Source: Lewinellaceae bacterium (GTDB lineage: Bacteria > Bacteroidota > Bacteroidia > Chitinophagales > Saprospiraceae). Taken from it: 64,000 nucleotides of DNA. The notes under the pieces were generated by a model. It was given only the letters and a program-made list of their open reading frames with translations, was not told where the DNA came from and made no database searches. The stretch covers positions 1-64,000 of the forward strand of contig JADJSY010000021.1 of assembly GCA_016711435.1 (NCBI GenBank), in the 5' to 3' direction. The translations under genes and the position numbers were made by a program. Shown here piece by piece: positions 37,714 to 47,251 of the stretch; positions within the stretch are counted from its first letter, which is position 1, and each line of letters starts with the position of its first letter.

Positions 37714-38274
37714 GAATTTCCGCACCACGCCCAGTGCCACCGAATTGGTAATACCGGCATCCAGCGTCAGTTGGTCGTTATCGCCCGGAAGCAGTACTAC
37801 CCCTACTCCAATACTTGGGATTGTTTCGATGTTGATCGCCCAGCGTTCGTTAAAACTGTGTTGCAGGCCGAGCACATAGCCAAAACTGGGAAATAAACTA
37901 AAAGCAGTATCGTCATTGATCGATTGGAAACCCACGCTGAAGGCAAATTCGGGGCCACAGAAAAAGTCAAGGCGCGTATCGAGCGCTCTGCGTTTTTCCC
38001 GGCCGATAGCGGCGCCCAGATTCAGATTAAAACGGAAATCATCCTCTCCAACGACACCTGTAAATAAATTTCCGGAAAAAAAACGCACCCGGCGGTATTT
38101 GTTTTCGTTCAGTTGTTTTTTGTAGAAACCGCTAAAACTATTGAATCCGCCAAAGTTAATACCGTTCAACTGGACGCCTACCTCGCGTTTTTTACCGGCA
38201 GACTGGGCTTGAAGTGATGAAAAGGAAAGGGTTGCGATGGCAATGAAAATGGTGTAGAGAAGTTTGATGTTCAT
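37711..38274 (-). CDS. Secreted beta-rich hypothetical protein, possible outer-membrane barrel
   Basis: A 187-residue exported protein. The signal peptide (LLYTIFIAIATLSFSSLQAQ) precedes alternating amphipathic strands rich in Gly and aromatic residues (GVQLNGINFGGFNSFSGFYKK, VRFFSGNLFTGVVGE) and a C-terminal Phe after VALGVVRKF, as in outer-membrane beta-barrels. No family is recognised. Confidence 0.72.
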   Translation of the reverse strand: MNIKLLYTIFIAIATLSFSSLQAQSAGKKREVGVQLNGINFGGFNSFSGFYKKQLNENKYRRVRFFSGNLFTGVVGEDDFRFNLNLGAAIGREKRRALDTRLDFFCGPEFAFSVGFQSINDDTAFSLFPSFGYVLGLQHSFNERWAINIETIPSIGVGVVLLPGDNDQLTLDAGITNSVALGVVRKF

Positions 38275-38423
38275 AAGACAGAAAAAGTTTAGTTCGCCTC
38301 AAGAACGGACTCCTCCGCATGCTTCGCTGCCGGGGCTGTCAAATTTTGTGATAAACTTAACAAAATATACACTTCAATGTCAATTGGTCGTATTGTTTCA
38401 ATATCGATCGCCCGGCGTTCGTA

Positions 38424-39209
38424 CTAGAGCATCCTGCCCAACTCCTCCCCCACCAGCCGGTGCCCATCGTCCAGCCAGGTAATTTCCACATTTGGAATGC
38501 TTTCGTATAACTTTTTCAGGCTGGAATGTCCCAGCATGGGGTCATTTTTACCAATAAACACCCGGGTGGGAAGACCCGTTGTTTGCAAAACCCGCTTGAT
38601 ATGTCGCCGGCGCAGGTAAAAAGAATCCATGGCCAACCAGCAGCCGAAGGTGCGTTGGAACCGCTCCGGGCGGTTCAGGTTATTGGTAAGAAAGTGGTGT
38701 ACCAGCGGCGGCACTACTTTCACTTTCTTTCCGGCATCTACCATTCCGATAAACCAGCCGGGGCGCTGGAGGATGCGAAACAACAGACGGCGCATCCACA
38801 TGGGCGTATGGGTAGCCATGCTCATGCCTTTAGTGTTGATGCCGTCCGGTGAAATCAGGTACAGGTGATTGATTTGTGCCGCCAGTTCGGGCAACATAGC
38901 CTGTGCCAGGCGCGCACCAAAGCTGAAAGCCATCAGGCTGAAAGTATTTTTCTCCTGCTCTGCCAGTATTTGCCGGATAATGCCGAGCAGGTCTTCTTTT
39001 AAAAACGTGTTTTTGTTCCAGGTCGTTTGTCCGTGAAAAGGCAGGTCGATCGCCACCACCGTATATTTTTCTGACAGCGCCGGCTCCAGTACGGTAAACA
39101 TACGCGCCCGGTCGCTGAACCCGTGCAGGGCGATCAGCAACTCCGGACCGGAACCGAAGCGAAAAATATGAATACGGCCATGGGGGGAAGACAAAAATGT
39201 AGATACCAT
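38424..39209 (-). CDS. Alpha/beta hydrolase
   Basis: A 261-residue hydrolase with the alpha/beta fold. Visible features are the oxyanion region LIALHGFSDRARMF, the nucleophile Ser in LMAFSFGARLAQ, the Asp in FIGKNDPMLG and the catalytic His in LDDGHRLVGEEL. There is no signal peptide, so it is probably cytoplasmic. The substrate is unknown. A 400-base nested inverted repeat begins at its start codon. Confidence 0.88.
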   Translation of the reverse strand: MVSTFLSSPHGRIHIFRFGSGPELLIALHGFSDRARMFTVLEPALSEKYTVVAIDLPFHGQTTWNKNTFLKEDLLGIIRQILAEQEKNTFSLMAFSFGARLAQAMLPELAAQINHLYLISPDGINTKGMSMATHTPMWMRRLLFRILQRPGWFIGMVDAGKKVKVVPPLVHHFLTNNLNRPERFQRTFGCWLAMDSFYLRRRHIKRVLQTTGLPTRVFIGKNDPMLGHSSLKKLYESIPNVEITWLDDGHRLVGEELGRML

Positions 39210-39604
39210 GGAAGAGGTGAGAGGGTGAGAAGTGAGAGGATGAGAGACATCCCGCTTGGCAGATGTTATGATTTTGGCATGGGTTTTTCAGGCTGGTAAT
39301 TGTGAGTGGTGTTTCTTGTGTGGTGTTTCGTGTTTCGGGCGCTTCGCGTTTGGCATTGCCCCCTACCCCTGAAGGGGAGTACATCGCAATAGACTGACAA
39401 TCTGCACATTAAGATAGAAACCGTTAATCTATTCCGATGTACTCCCCTTCAGGGGTAGGGGGCAATGCCAAACGCGAAGCGCCCGAAACACGAAACACCA
39501 CACACCAAACACGATCAGAATTACAGGCCTGAAAAACCCATGCCAAGACTATCGAGCCGCCAAGCGGGACGCCTCTCACCCTCTCACTTCTCACTTCTCA
39601 CCTC
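39206..39604. repeat. Nested inverted repeat, about 400 bp, with perfect 69-bp arms
   Basis: Outermost GTGAGAGGGTGAGAAG words; then CCCGCTTGGC/GCCAAGCGGG, GGTTTTTCAGG/CCTGAAAAACC and GTGTGGTGTTTCGTGTTTCG words; then CGGGCGCTTCGCGTTTGGC; then CCCCTACCCCTGAAGGGG at the core. 39318-39386 is the exact reverse complement of 39435-39503. The outer modules match those at 6874-7262 in the same order; the core differs. Confidence 0.93.
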
Positions 39605-39608
39605 TAAT

Positions 39609-40310
39609 CTACTCGTCCACCCGGAACTTAAACCCTACCCCGTGGATATTTTCGATTTTGATACGATCGTCGAGGTTCAGGTATTTTCGCAGTCGGGAAA
39701 TAAAGACATCGAGGCTGCGCCCCAGGAAATAATCATCTTTCCCCCAGATGGATTCCAGGATAAAAGACCTTTTGACCACCTGGTTGCGGTGTTCGTTGAG
39801 TAGTTTGAGCAGATCCGCTTCTTTTTGGGTAAGCGTTTCCGCGTAGCCTTCCGTCGTCAGGCTCAGGTTTTTGTAATCGAATGAATAATAGCCTACCGCA
39901 ACGGGAGCGTTCCCTTTCAAAATCCCGGTATATTTGGAACGGCGCAGAAAAATATCAATTTTGAGCAGCAGTTCTTCAATGCTGAAGGGTTTTGTGATAT
40001 AGTCATCCGCACCGATGGTCAGGCCGTGGATTTTATCCTGCTTCATGCTTTTGGCAGTCAGGAATATAATCGGCACGTTTTCGTCGCGTTTGCGAATTTC
40101 CTGAGCCAGGGTGAAGCCGTCTACTTCAGGCAGCATCACATCGAGGATACACAAATCAAATTTTTGCCCCGACCGGATGGTTTCGAGCGCTATTTGTCCG
40201 TCCTCGCAGTGGGTCACTTCGTAGCCGTTGAGTTCCAGGTTATCGCGGGTAACGAAACTGAGGCTCTCATCGTCCTCTACATATAATAGGTGTGCTTTCG
40301 TCTCGGCCAT
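39609..40310 (-). CDS. OmpR-family response regulator (RprY-like)
   Basis: Two-component regulator of 233 residues. The receiver domain has the acidic pair in YVEDDES, phospho-acceptor D57 in LCILDVMLPEVDG, the Thr in IFLTAKS and the Lys in YITKPFS. A winged-helix DNA-binding domain follows (LTQKEADLLKLLNEHRNQVV, SLDVFISRLRKYL, IENIHGVGFKF). The first gene after the repeat on this strand has no adjacent kinase. The similarity to Bacteroides RprY is a family-level inference. Confidence 0.9.
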   Translation of the reverse strand: MAETKAHLLYVEDDESLSFVTRDNLELNGYEVTHCEDGQIALETIRSGQKFDLCILDVMLPEVDGFTLAQEIRKRDENVPIIFLTAKSMKQDKIHGLTIGADDYITKPFSIEELLLKIDIFLRRSKYTGILKGNAPVAVGYYSFDYKNLSLTTEGYAETLTQKEADLLKLLNEHRNQVVKRSFILESIWGKDDYFLGRSLDVFISRLRKYLNLDDRIKIENIHGVGFKFRVDE

Positions 40311-40377
40311 GCTTAAGAATGGTAAGTTGTTATTCTAAGGGTGGGCAAACATAAGTAACTTGTGAGAAATAATTAAG

Positions 40378-40498
40378 TCGTCAGTCCGAAGTCGTCAGTC
40401 CGAAGTCTGTAGAGTGCATCGTTTCATGTTTTGGAAACCGAAGTATGCTACGGCGCACTCTACAGACTTCGCACTTCGCACTGTCGACTTCGGACTGA
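40378..40498. repeat. Inverted repeat, AGTCCGAAGTC shell, GTAGAGTGC core
   Basis: AGTCGTCAGTCCGAAGTC words at the left and GACTTCGGACTG at the right enclose GTCTGTAGAGTGCATCG (40407) and GCGCACTCTACAGAC (40454). It lies between two genes on the same strand. Confidence 0.85.
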
Positions 40499-40500
40499 TT

Positions 40501-41136
40501 TCACAACTTTCTCATCACCATGATGCCATCCCTGATCGGGAGTAAAATATTTTCTACCCGGGGGTCATGCTGAACAAAATCGTTGAAATCCCGCAGTACC
40601 CGTGCCGTTTCGTCTTTTTCGTCGCCGCCGGCCACTTTGCCATCCCACAATACATTATCGGCCAGTATAAAACCGCCCTGTCTGGTTTTGGCAAGGGCCA
40701 GCTCGTAATGTTGCGCGTAGTCCAGTTTTCCGGCATCTAAAAAAACCAGGTCGAACCCGGCCTCCAGTGTGGGAATGATCTGCGCTGCATCACCAAGATG
40801 GAGGCGTACTTTTTCTTCCACACCCGCGCCTTGCAGGTGCGAACGGATCAGCCACCCCAATTCATCATTTACTTCAATGGTATCCAGCATCCCGCCTTCC
40901 GGCATTCCCTGCGCAATACAAATAGCGGTGTAACCCGTAAACGTCCCCACTTCCAGCGCCCGAAGGGGCCGGATCATCTGGCTGATGAAACGAATCAACA
41001 TGCCCTGATATGGCCCGCTCAGCATCTGTGGACTCAGGGTGCGCAGGTGCGTAGCGCGTTCGACAGCCCCTAAAGAAGCGTCAACCGGCGAGGTATGCGC
41101 ATAGCAATAATCCAAAGTTTTATCCGACGCAGTCAT
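40501..41136 (-). CDS. Class I SAM-dependent O-methyltransferase
   Basis: A 211-residue enzyme of the catechol/caffeoyl-CoA O-methyltransferase type (Methyltransf_3). The SAM-binding motif is ALEVGTFTGYTAICIAQGM, the acidic motif DTIEVNDEL, and the metal-binding region FDLVFLDAGKLDYAQHY followed by ILADNVLWDGKV. Four extra codons (MKGI) are possible upstream; I prefer M(TASDK) at 41136. The substrate is unknown. Confidence 0.88.
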   Translation of the reverse strand: MTASDKTLDYCYAHTSPVDASLGAVERATHLRTLSPQMLSGPYQGMLIRFISQMIRPLRALEVGTFTGYTAICIAQGMPEGGMLDTIEVNDELGWLIRSHLQGAGVEEKVRLHLGDAAQIIPTLEAGFDLVFLDAGKLDYAQHYELALAKTRQGGFILADNVLWDGKVAGGDEKDETARVLRDFNDFVQHDPRVENILLPIRDGIMVMRKL

Positions 41137-41239
41137 AATGCCCTTCAAAATCTATAAATACACAATAAAAACCCGATTTATACCCAGTTATGATAGGCGC
41201 AGCAAATATGCTGCTAAATTTTACGGTTTTTTTTAAAAA

Positions 41240-41274
41240 TTGTTTTTCTGTTTCAATTCAGTGGATTACCTTTG
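41240..41274 (+). promoter_or_regulatory. Probable promoter of the tRNA-tuf operon
   Basis: TACCTTTG (41267-41274) matches TAnnTTTG, 86 nt upstream of the first tRNA, with TTG at 41240-41242. The 24-nt spacing is slightly long. Confidence 0.55.
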
Positions 41275-41360
41275 CACTCGCTTTTGGAAAGGGGATGTTG
41301 ATTTAAGGAAAAAGTTGTTTGAATTCGCATTTTTATTAGCCATTTTGGGCTTAACCATAA

Positions 41361-41433
41361 GCCACTGTAGCTCAGTTGGTAGAGCAGCTGATTTGTAATC
41401 AGCTGGTCGGGGGTTCGAGTCCCTCCAGTGGCT
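41361..41433 (+). tRNA. tRNA-Thr (UGU)
   Basis: A 73-nt cloverleaf: acceptor GCCACTG/CAGTGGC, D arm with AGCTCAGTTGGTAGAGC, anticodon stem GCTGA/TCAGC with loop TTTGTAA, and T arm with GGTTCGAGTCC. First of four tRNAs in the order also found upstream of E. coli tufB (Thr, Tyr, Gly, Thr). Confidence 0.97.
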
Positions 41434-41442
41434 CAGTAAAAG

Positions 41443-41568
41443 ACGTGAGAGCGTGAGAAGTGAGAAAGTGAGAGTTTGTAGAGTACACCAGGTCCTTTTT
41501 AGCATTGCTTAAATGAAGCGGTGTACTCTACAAACTCTCACTTTCTCACCTCTCACTTCTCACTTCTA
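41443..41568. repeat. Inverted repeat between tRNA-Thr and tRNA-Tyr
   Basis: GTGAGAGCGTGAGAAG words form the shell and GTAGAGTACACC (41478-41489) with GGTGTACTCTAC (41520-41531) the core. The 28 bases 41462-41489 and 41520-41547 pair perfectly. It is placed within an operon. Confidence 0.92.
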
Positions 41569-41577
41569 ATAAAAAAA

Positions 41578-41661
41578 GGGGGTGCCCCGGAGTTGGAGAG
41601 CCGGGCCAGACTGTAAATCTGGTGCTTCACTGCTGAGTAGGTTCGAGTCCCACCACCCCCA
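41578..41661 (+). tRNA. tRNA-Tyr (GUA)
   Basis: An 84-nt class II tRNA with long variable arm. Acceptor GGGGGTG/CACCCCC, anticodon stem CCAGA/TCTGG with loop CTGTAAA, and T loop TTCGAGT. The T stem shows one A-C mismatch, possibly a sequence error. Confidence 0.95.
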
Positions 41662-41667
41662 CTTTTT

Positions 41668-41800
41668 TAGAGATTGAGAGCGTGAGAAGTGAGAAAGTGA
41701 GAGGCCGTAGATTACACCGCTTTATTTTAGCGGATACTAAGAAAAGATTTGGCGTAATCTACGGTTTCTCACTTTCTCACCTCTCACGCTCTCACCTCTA
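41668..41800. repeat. Inverted repeat between tRNA-Tyr and tRNA-Gly
   Basis: GTGAGAAAGTGAGAGG words with GTAGATTACACC (41707-41718) at the left and GGCGTAATCTACGG (from 41751) with CTCACTTTCTCACC at the right. An inner small stem is CCGCT/AGCGG. Same architecture as the previous element but with a different core variant. Confidence 0.88.
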
Positions 41801-41806
41801 ATTTTC

Positions 41807-41879
41807 GCGGTGGTAGCTCAGTTGGTAGAGCGTCAGCCTTCCAAGCTGAATGTCGCGAGTTCGAATCTCGTCCGCCGCT
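41807..41879 (+). tRNA. tRNA-Gly (UCC)
   Basis: A 73-nt cloverleaf: acceptor GCGGTGG/CCGCCGC (one G-U), anticodon stem TCAGC/GCTGA with loop CTTCCAA, and T arm GAGTTCGAATCTC. Confidence 0.96.
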
Positions 41880-41891
41880 CCGCTCAAAATT

Positions 41892-41963
<72 letters not shown>

Positions 41964-42079
41964 CGACACAATGTGAAAATGAAAAATGCGATCATTTTTT
42001 GATACGTTTTTCAAATACCCATTGTAATACAAAACAAAAATTTTTTTTCACACAAGTCTGATATAAACAGTCTAAATCA

Positions 42080-43285
<1,206 letters not shown>

Positions 43286-43293
43286 AATATTAC

Positions 43294-43384
43294 TGAGAGG
43301 TGAGTGAAGGGTGAGAGAGCGTAGATTAACTTATTGAAGTTTGTTATGAGAAGTCACTCTTCACTTCTCACCCTCTCACTTCTA
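43294..43384. repeat. Inverted repeat between tuf and tRNA-Trp
   Basis: GAGAGGTGAGTGAAGGGTGAG with GTAGATTAAC (43321) at the left; TCACTCTTCACTTCTCACC and CTCTCACTTCT at the right. A shorter member of the GTGAGAG shell group. Confidence 0.8.
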
Positions 43385-43388
43385 AAAT

Positions 43389-43461
43389 AGGGGCATAGCT
43401 CAACTGGTAGAGTGACGGTCTCCAAAACCGTAGGCTGCGGGTTCGATCCCTGCTGCCCCTG
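43389..43461 (+). tRNA. tRNA-Trp (CCA)
   Basis: A 73-nt cloverleaf: acceptor AGGGGCA/TGCCCCT, discriminator G, anticodon stem ACGGT/ACCGT with loop CTCCAAA, and T arm GGGTTCGATCCC. Lies between tuf and secE, as in other bacteria. Confidence 0.97.
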
Positions 43462-43568
43462 CAAACAAAAAGTATTTCTATTGATGGCGTTCGTTGTCTG
43501 GCATTTGCCACAACGGACTTTTTTGCCAATTAACAGGAAGCATTTAACAGATAAGAATTCCACACATA

Positions 43569-43760
43569 ATGGAAAAATTGACACTTTACCTGCGCGAAAG
43601 TTATCACGAACTGACCCAAAACGTTTCATGGCCTACTGCGGCGCAATTGCAGGAAAGCACCATGGTTGTATTGATAACTTCCGGCATACTGGCCTTGATC
43701 ATCTTCCTGATGGACGTGGCTTGTGGTGTTGTTTTCAAAAATATCTACGGAGTATTCTAG
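43569..43760 (+). CDS. secE: Preprotein translocase subunit SecE
   Basis: A 63-residue subunit that clamps SecY in the Sec translocon. The short amphipathic helix (YLRESYHELTQNVSWPT) is followed by one membrane span (TMVVLITSGILALIIFLMD), the minimal single-span form. It lies 27 bases before nusG, its usual partner. Confidence 0.95.
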   Translation: MEKLTLYLRESYHELTQNVSWPTAAQLQESTMVVLITSGILALIIFLMDVACGVVFKNIYGVF

Positions 43761-43787
43761 TAGATTCCTTCTATCCCTTACCAGCAC

Positions 43788-44369
43788 ATGGATCAGCAAA
43801 AAGACGCGGTAGTATCAACAACTCCCGATGACAAAAGATGGTATTCTCTCCGCGTCATCAGCGGTAAAGAGAAGAAGATTCAGGAGCGGATCATGCTTGA
43901 AATAAAGCGTTCCGGCTGGGAAGATATTGTTTTTTCGATCATCGTTCCGACCGAAAAAGTATATAAAATAAGGAATGGTAAAAAAGTAATGCAGGAACGC
44001 AACCTGCTTCCGGGTTATATCCTCATAGAAGCTGTCGGCGCCAAACTAAATGGCGAAGTGGCTAAAATGATCGCAGATATACCCAACGTTATTCACTTTT
44101 TGGGAAAGGAGACCCCTACCCCAATGCCACAGGCCGATGCGAACCGAATGCTCGGAAAAGTGGATGAAAGCAGCGAAGCCGGCGAAACGATGGCAGAACC
44201 TTTCTTGAAAGGAGAAACCGTAAAAATCATCGACGGCGCATTTGCAGATTTCATCGGCGATGTGCAGGAAGTGAATGACGAAAAGAAAAAAGTGAAGGTC
44301 ATCGTCAAGATTTTCGGTCGTGGTACCGAAGTCGAACTGAACTTCATGCAAGTAGAAAAAATTAGTTAA
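43788..44369 (+). CDS. nusG: Transcription termination/antitermination protein NusG
   Basis: Binds RNA polymerase and the ribosome or Rho. A 193-residue protein with the NGN domain (RWYSLRVISGKEKKIQERI, NLLPGYILIEA, VIHFLG) and the C-terminal KOW domain (GETVKIIDGAFADFIGDVQEV). The linker (residues 110-135) is longer and more acidic than in E. coli. Confidence 0.96.
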   Translation: MDQQKDAVVSTTPDDKRWYSLRVISGKEKKIQERIMLEIKRSGWEDIVFSIIVPTEKVYKIRNGKKVMQERNLLPGYILIEAVGAKLNGEVAKMIADIPNVIHFLGKETPTPMPQADANRMLGKVDESSEAGETMAEPFLKGETVKIIDGAFADFIGDVQEVNDEKKKVKVIVKIFGRGTEVELNFMQVEKIS

Positions 44370-44480
44370 ACGCCTCTGCTGATGCCTGCTTCTCCCAGGC
44401 TCGCTTCCACAGGTTAGAAGTGTTGAACAATTTCATATCTTATTCAAGATCAGGGTTTTAGATTCTGAAAATTTGAAAAA

Positions 44481-44942
44481 ATGGCAAAAGAAGTAGACGT
44501 ATATATTAAACTCCAGGTGAAAGGTGGCCAAGCCAACCCTGCCCCACCCATCGGCCCGGCCCTCGGTTCGAAAGGTGTGAATATCATGGAGTTCTGCAAG
44601 CGCTTCAATGCGCAAACCCAGGAGCAAATCGGGAAGATTCTTCCGGTGATCATTCAGGTGTATAAAGACAAAACTTTTGACTTTATCATCAAAACGCCAC
44701 CGGCTGCTATCCAACTGTTCGAAGCATCCAAGTTAGCGCCCGGCAAAGGTTCGCCGGAACCCAACCGTAAAAAAGTTGGTTCCGTCACCTGGGATCAGGT
44801 GCGCGCCATTGCGGAGGCCAAAATGCCCGACTTAAACTGCTTTACCGTGGATTCTGCCGTCAAAATGATCGCAGGTACCGCACGCAGCATGGGTCTGACC
44901 ATTACTGGAGAGCCGCCGATGAGCAGAAAAAAAAGAGGTTGA
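44481..44942 (+). CDS. rplK: 50S ribosomal protein L11
   Basis: Part of the GTPase-associated centre of the 50S subunit. A 153-residue protein with the N-terminal KLQVKGGQANPAPPIGPALG signature and the C-terminal RNA-binding domain ending GLTITGEPPMSRKKRG. First of the rplKAJL series. Confidence 0.97.
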   Translation: MAKEVDVYIKLQVKGGQANPAPPIGPALGSKGVNIMEFCKRFNAQTQEQIGKILPVIIQVYKDKTFDFIIKTPPAAIQLFEASKLAPGKGSPEPNRKKVGSVTWDQVRAIAEAKMPDLNCFTVDSAVKMIAGTARSMGLTITGEPPMSRKKRG

Positions 44943-45076
44943 AAGTGTTTCAGGTTGAGATTGTTGGGGCTTGAAATACCCTTTAGCCACAAAACAAACA
45001 CCAACCCTAAACACCAAACAACAATCAACAAGGGAGTCCCACCTATTCGGGACGCTACACCTTAAATTAATTATCA

Positions 45077-45773
45077 ATGGCAAAATTGACAAAAAAACGC
45101 AAAGCCGTTGAAGGGAAGGTTGACGCCGACAAACTGTATTCGCTGACAGAAGCGATGTCGCTTGTAAAAGAAGTCAACACCACCAAATTCAACGCATCGG
45201 TCGATGTGCACGTCCGCCTCGGGGTGGACCCGCGCAAAGCCGACCAGGCCCTGCGCGGTACGGTTTCACTGCCCCACGGCACAGGTAAAACCAAACGCGT
45301 ACTGGTGTTTCTGCCTTCCTGAAAAGGAAGCCGAAGCACAAGCCGCCGGCGCCGACTTCGTCGGTCTGGACGAATACATTCAAAAAGTTACGGAAGGTTG
45401 GATGGATATCGATGTGATCATCGCTACACCCAACGTAATGGCTCAACTGGGTAAAGTTGCGCGCATTCTCGGCCCACGCGGCCTGATGCCCAACCCCAAA
45501 ACAGGCACCGTTACCAATGATATTGCTTCGGCAGTAGCAGAGGTAAAAAAAGGTAAAATCGCATTCCGGGTCGACAAATTCGGGATCGTACACGCCTCCA
45601 TCGGTCGCGTTTCATTCGAACCGCAACAGCTGATCGAAAACGCGTATGAACTGGTATCAACACTACAAAAAATGAAACCTTCCAGTGCCAAAGGCATTTA
45701 CATGAGGACCATTTCCGTAGCCAGTACCATGAGCCCGGGTATTGCAGTTGATCCGAAATCCATTAAGGTGTAA
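45077..45773 (+). CDS. rplA: 50S ribosomal protein L1, one extra base
   Basis: Builds the L1 stalk and represses its own operon in many bacteria. The first frame (MAKLTKKRKAVEGKVDADKL...PHGTGKTKRVLVF) ends at a TGA at 45320-45322. The second frame continues with CLPEKEAEAQAAGADFVGLDEYIQ, RILGPRGLMPNPKTGTV and YMRTISVASTMSPGIAVD. Removing one T of 45308-45310 joins them as VLVFCLPEKEAEA in a 231-residue protein of normal length. An essential gene in good condition on both sides of the break points to a consensus error. Confidence 0.94.
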
Positions 45774-45862
45774 ATGGTTGAGTGGTTGATGGTTGAGCAG
45801 AACTCAACATCTCAACAATCTCAACAAGCATCTCAACAACAACTCAACATTTCAACAACACA
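45774..45862. repeat. Inverted word repeat between rplA and rplJ
   Basis: GGTTGAGTGGTTGATGGTTGAG at the left and a tandem of CTCAACAA/CATCTCAACAA words at the right. It forms the leader of rplJ. Confidence 0.7.
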
Positions 45863-45867
45863 TAGAA

Positions 45868-46395
45868 ATGACAAGAGCAGATAAAACAGCAGCGATTGCG
45901 GAATTAAAAGAGGAGTTGATCGGTTCGCCGTTCTTCTACCTCACCGATTCCTCGACGCTTTCTGTTGAAAAAATCAACAAGCTCCGCCGTATGTGCTTCA
46001 CACAGGGTATTTCCATGAAAGTGGCTAAAAACACCCTGATCCAGAAAGCACTGGAAGATGCGCCTGAATCGAAAGGTTACAGCGCATTGTACGAGGCACT
46101 CAAAGGGCCGACCACTATCATGATTTCTTCTAATCCGAAAGCGCCTGCAAAACTGTTGGAAGAATTCCGCAAAACGGAAGCCCGCCCGCTGTTGAAGGCC
46201 GCTTACATCGACTCGTCGGTGTACCTCGGTGATGAACAACTTGCTAACCTCGTTAAACTGAAGAGCAGGGATGAAATGATTGGTGAAATCATCGGTCTGT
46301 TGCAGTCGCCGTCAAAACGTCTCGCCAGCCAGATCACGGCTGCCGGCGCCAAAATCGCCGGTATCGTGAAAACGCTGGAAGAACGCCCCGCATAA
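45868..46395 (+). CDS. rplJ: 50S ribosomal protein L10
   Basis: Anchors the L7/L12 stalk to the ribosome. The start is M(TRADKTAAIAEL) at 45868; the longer frame upstream is encoded by CTCAACAA repeats (residues such as HLNNLNKHLNNN) and is not real. About 175 residues with FYLTDSSTLSVEKINKLR and the C-terminal L12-binding helix region QITAAGAKIAGIVKTLEERPA. Confidence 0.95.
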   Translation: MTRADKTAAIAELKEELIGSPFFYLTDSSTLSVEKINKLRRMCFTQGISMKVAKNTLIQKALEDAPESKGYSALYEALKGPTTIMISSNPKAPAKLLEEFRKTEARPLLKAAYIDSSVYLGDEQLANLVKLKSRDEMIGEIIGLLQSPSKRLASQITAAGAKIAGIVKTLEERPA

Positions 46396-46478
46396 TATGA
46401 ATTGATGAATTATGAGTGATAAAGATGAATAACGCTAGCAACTCATCATTCATCATTTATACCTCATCATTCATCATT
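46396..46478. repeat. Inverted word repeat between rplJ and rplL
   Basis: GAATTGATGAATTATGAGTG at the left matches CATCATTCATCATTTATACC and TCATTCATCATT at the right. Confidence 0.65.
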
Positions 46479-46581
46479 ACAAAAAAAGGCTTCCAAGTTC
46501 GCACTATACCCCTGAGAAACCAAACCAAAAACCACCATTTTCACACACTTTTCGCAAACAAAATTTTTAAATTCTACTACG

Positions 46582-46960
46582 ATGGCAGATTTGAAAGCAC
46601 TGGCTGAATCGCTCGTGAACCTCACGATTAAAGAAGCCAATGAACTGGCCAATATCCTGAAAGATGACTACGGTATCGAACCTGCTGCTTCGGCAGTAGC
46701 TGTTGCAGCTCCGGCTGCCGGCGGCGGCGATGCAGCTCCGGCTGAAAAAACCGAAGTTCGATGTAGTCCTGAAAGACGCAGGCGCTAACAAACTCAATGT
46801 GGTGAAGGAAGTGAAAAACCTCCTTGGCCTGGGTCTGAAAGAAGCAAAAGACCTCGTCGACGGCGCTCCAAGCCCGCTGAAGTCGGGTGTTAACAAAGCT
46901 GAGGCAGAGTCGATCAAATCAGCGCTGGAAGGCGTTGGTGCAGTTGTTGAAGTGAAGTAA
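46582..46960 (+). CDS. rplL: 50S ribosomal protein L7/L12, one extra base
   Basis: Stalk protein that recruits translation factors. The N-terminal dimerisation domain (MADLKALAESLVNLTIKEANEL) and Ala/Gly hinge are in one frame; the C-terminal domain (FDVVLKDAGANKLNVVKEVKN, GLGLKEAKDLVDGAP, EGVGAVVEVK) is in another. Removing one base near 46745-46757, for example in the A6 run at 46745-46750, restores about 125 residues. An essential gene, so a consensus error is likely. Confidence 0.94.
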
Positions 46961-47067
46961 GCTCGCGTTGTTCCGGTTTTGATCCCGTTTCCCGGTATCA
47001 ATTTTTCTGACAACTGACTTACTACTTCCACAAATGCCAGGTACTCAACCTACATACTACAGATTTT

Positions 47068-47119
47068 AACGATTGGCTTAATGCGGCTCCTACCATAGGG
47101 TCGCGTTAAGCCTATCGTT
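47068..47119 (+). other. Stem-loop between rplL and rpoB
   Basis: AACGAT/ATCGTT (47068-47073 with 47114-47119), a mismatch, GGCTTAA/TTAAGCC (47075-47081 with 47106-47112), then T-G and GCG/CGC. About 17 paired bases around a 16-nt loop. It has no U tract, so it looks more like a processing or attenuation site than a terminator; E. coli has an RNase III site and an attenuator in the same gap. Confidence 0.6.
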
Positions 47120-47251
47120 GTCTGTGTACGTAAGGTAATGAACTTTGTTACTCATTTATCCGTTTAATCGGCTTGTACTTACTATTTCGCGAGCCTGCTA
47201 CGCAACGGCATAGCAACATTGCCAACCAGCATTCAAGCATATTCTGCAAAA

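Noticed and set aside
41964..42079. A second promoter directly before tuf
   Set aside because: The stretch is AT-rich but has no TAnnTTTG with a correctly spaced TTG.
45793..45867. A 25-codon extension of L10 (HLNNLNKHLNNN)
   Set aside because: It is translation of the CTCAACAA word repeat; L10 proteins begin near MTRADK.
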